A DNA stretch of 64,000 nucleotides from Gemmatimonadota bacterium (lineage in GTDB: Bacteria > Gemmatimonadota > Gemmatimonadetes > Longimicrobiales > Gaopeijiaceae). This document shows, piece by piece, positions 63,501 through 64,000 of the stretch; the first letter of the stretch is position 1, and each line of letters begins with the position of its first letter. The notes below the pieces were generated by a model. It saw only the letters and a list, made by a program, of their open reading frames with translations, did not search any database and was not told where the DNA came from. Both the position numbers and the translations under genes were made by a program. Location of the stretch: the NCBI GenBank assembly GCA_028873845.1, contig JAPPNO010000129.1:1-64000 (forward strand). Direction: 5' to 3'.

Positions 63501-63917
63501 AAGCATGCGGGCTGGCTGGCCGAACTCGTCGAGGGCGGCGGCCGCACGGGCGTGGGCAGCCACGGCCAGCTGCAGGGTCTGGGCTTCCACTGGGAGCTGT
63601 GGGCCATGCAGAGCGGCGGGATGGACGAACACGACGCGCTCCGCGCGGCCACGCTGATGGGCGCCGAGGCGATCGGACTCGGCGGCGACCTGGGTTCGAT
63701 CGAGCCGGGGAAGCTGGCCGACCTGGTGATCCTCGACGCGAACCCGCTCGACGACATCCGCAACACGAACACGGTGCACCAGGTGATGATGAACGGACGA
63801 CTCTACGACGGTGATACGCTCGACGAGCTCTGGCCCCGGCAGCGATCCGCGCCGTACGAGGCGTGGAGGCATGTCGCCCCGAACGTCCGCGCCGGGATGA
63901 AGGGAGGTGAGAAATGA
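60525..63917 (+). CDS. Exported TolB-propeller / amidohydrolase fusion
   Basis: The 1130-residue protein has a signal peptide (AALLLLAPLALLAQ). About 650 residues of TolB-like WD40 blades follow (SPDGQTIVFD, FSPDGEQIVFVSDRSGDNNVWLM, ASPDGSRMVFTALDRLYV, and others). The amidohydrolase domain starts near 700, with the metal motif GFVDTHAHMWN and TTTRDPQTATTD, and the late segment IEPGKLADLVILDANPLD. Members of this fusion family are common in Gemmatimonadota and related phyla; the substrate is unknown, and peptidase or imidazolonepropionase-like activity is possible. The ATG has GGAG 8 bases upstream. It overlaps the next gene by four bases. Confidence 0.85.
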   Translation: MRYLRSGPWTAALLLLAPLALLAQEEEKLDPDRGLPLEPARWARFTTSEGTWISLDVSPDGQTIVFDLVGDLYSMPITGGEATRLTGGMGYDMQPRFSPDGEQIVFVSDRSGDNNVWLMPSAGGEPRQLSKGVGSYFLSPDWMPDGKYVIVSRAVGLGPFGGLEKLWLYHIDGGTGLEMVGGSAGQRMLGAAVDAEGRYIWYAQRIGTWQYNAIFPQYQIWMYDRKTGTRTPMTARYGSAFRPVLSPDGRLLAYGSRDDADTGLRLRELDSGKERWLAYPIQRDDMESTASMDVLPGYSFTPDSEALVISYGGGIWRVPVDGSDPVEIPFTANAEIAIGPEVEFEYPIEDTPTFTVKQIRDARASPDGSRMVFTALDRLYVADLPAGEPRRLTGEEVGEFQPIWSPDGQDIAYVTWDQDAGEGHIRRISASGGSPRNLTTVPAYYQQPAWSPDGERIVAVRSTARTVRESLGTNASAQAAEFIWIPATGGDETVIGPTLGRRAPHFTQDPDRIYYYGSLRADPIPGSPPSPGGFGTALSSARWDDTDKRGHLRVTARANISAGSFRTGSRRSETSDLVLPQEDFEEKEPAEIDFRLGAGLVQMAPRGDWALAAVGDDLYAVLVPDVGPSVPTIEVGKPDSAAVPAYKLNDLGVEFPSWGADGHTVHWWLGNALFTYDMDAAAEDPDYVPSEQQFEVIADRDIPQGTVVLRGARAITMNGDEIVENADVVVTNNRIVSVAAGPGEVPEGATVIDVAGKTIVPGFVDTHAHMWNLWTFHWARSWIYEANLAYGVTTTRDPQTATTDVLSYEDLVRAGRMVGPRVYSTGPGVFSQDFISSYEHALDVLTKYSRYYDTKTFKMYMTGNRRQRQWLIMASRELGLMPTTEGGLEYRLNLTHAIDGYPGIEHSLPIVPAYNDVVELFAESGTVNSPTLLVTYGGPWVENYFYTRWDVFGDEKLTHFTPRRELDNKARRLQTEGPGAGAWFMEDEYAHPKHAGWLAELVEGGGRTGVGSHGQLQGLGFHWELWAMQSGGMDEHDALRAATLMGAEAIGLGGDLGSIEPGKLADLVILDANPLDDIRNTNTVHQVMMNGRLYDGDTLDELWPRQRSAPYEAWRHVAPNVRAGMKGGEK

Positions 63918-64000
63918 GCCCCCGTACGAGGTTCCTCGGATCGGCGGCGCTGGCGGCGCTCGCGCTCGCAGTCCTGGATGCGCCGGCGGAGGCCCAGCGG
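63914..64000 (+). CDS. Start of an exported protein, cut by the window edge
   Basis: Twenty-nine codons are visible: a signal peptide (RFLGSAALAALALAVLDAPAEA, cleavage near EAQ) and nothing more. GGAGGTGA lies 3 bases before the ATG, and the ATG overlaps the previous stop, so it is co-translated with the amidohydrolase. It may be a related hydrolase, as tandem pairs of such genes occur, but that cannot be seen here. Confidence 0.65.
   Translation, partial: MSPRTRFLGSAALAALALAVLDAPAEAQR

Noticed and set aside
60504-63872. Very long open frame on the minus strand opposite the amidohydrolase gene
   Set aside because: The plus-strand frame carries a signal peptide, WD40 blades and an amidohydrolase core, so the minus frame is a shadow.

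Overview
The window looks like a chromosomal segment from a GC-rich, diderm (Gram-negative type) bacterium. It carries an Mla-type lipid transport operon, an Omp85/D15-type barrel, lipoprotein signals and periplasmic enzymes. The style of the gene set (secreted six-bladed propellers, FlgD-like sorting tails, TolB-amidohydrolase fusions, TTG/GTG starts, HPr kinase in a diderm, unlinked PTS parts) suggests a member of the Gemmatimonadota or a close relative; that taxonomic call is inference, since no rRNA is present. Codon use and GC look uniform, and no prophage, CRISPR array or large genomic island is visible.

Layout. 1-3.3 kb: mlaEFD with a small outer-membrane partner (minus). 3.4-9.5 kb: a DUF6702 protein, a secreted beta-propeller, a CorC/HlyC-type membrane protein, lspA, tmRNA, dusB and an EIIA(Ntr)-like protein. 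9.5-19.4 kb (all minus): a secreted sorting-tail protein, selB, recO, an anchored protein of unknown role, a DUF151 nuclease, metK and the PTS regulatory set ptsI-ptsH-hprK-hpf, with hprK split by a frameshift. 19.5-27.6 kb (minus): a GT4 glycosyltransferase, nusB, the riboflavin genes ribH-ribBA-ribE-ribD, an outer-membrane protein, purM and a pfkB-family kinase. 27.7-39 kb (minus): argS, an FmdB protein, a nonsense-broken propeller lipoprotein, a propionyl-CoA to succinyl-CoA module (mutase large domain, BCCP, biotin carboxylase, carboxyltransferase, with a PDZ gene inside it) and a periplasmic binding lipoprotein. 39-45.4 kb (minus): rpsA, an aroA-cmk fusion, tyrA and rnz. 45.6-57.5 kb: a Tat-exported PLP enzyme, a CopC-CopD fusion, an MscS channel, a beta-lactamase-fold hydrolase, apaG, lipoproteins, a D15-type barrel and an exported FAH-family protein. 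57.5-64 kb: tRNA-Leu(UAA), a 253-bp palindrome-ended element, an ABC-2 transporter, arginase and a very large TolB-amidohydrolase followed by the start of another exported protein.

How the parts fit. Many genes overlap by 4-20 bases and so form tight, translationally coupled operons (mlaE/F/D, recO/selB, ptsH/ptsI, rib genes/nusB, biotin carboxylase/BCCP/mutA, rnz/tyrA/aroA-cmk). The PTS proteins lack any sugar permease here and look like a regulatory phosphorelay. The most notable observations are: (1) hprK interrupted by a one-base frame change with an exact AGGAGGTG upstream of the second half; (2) a ribBA whose GTP cyclohydrolase II half has lost its zinc cysteines, resembling the RibBX variant; (3) a family of at least five copies of a degenerate repeat, one of them a complete 253-bp element with YTAR-flanked inverted ends beside tRNA-Leu, two others sitting at gene termini; (4) an in-frame TAG in a propeller lipoprotein; and (5) a ribosomal protein S1 with a tandem-repeat acidic tail. 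I found no clear stand-alone undescribed system such as a defence locus.
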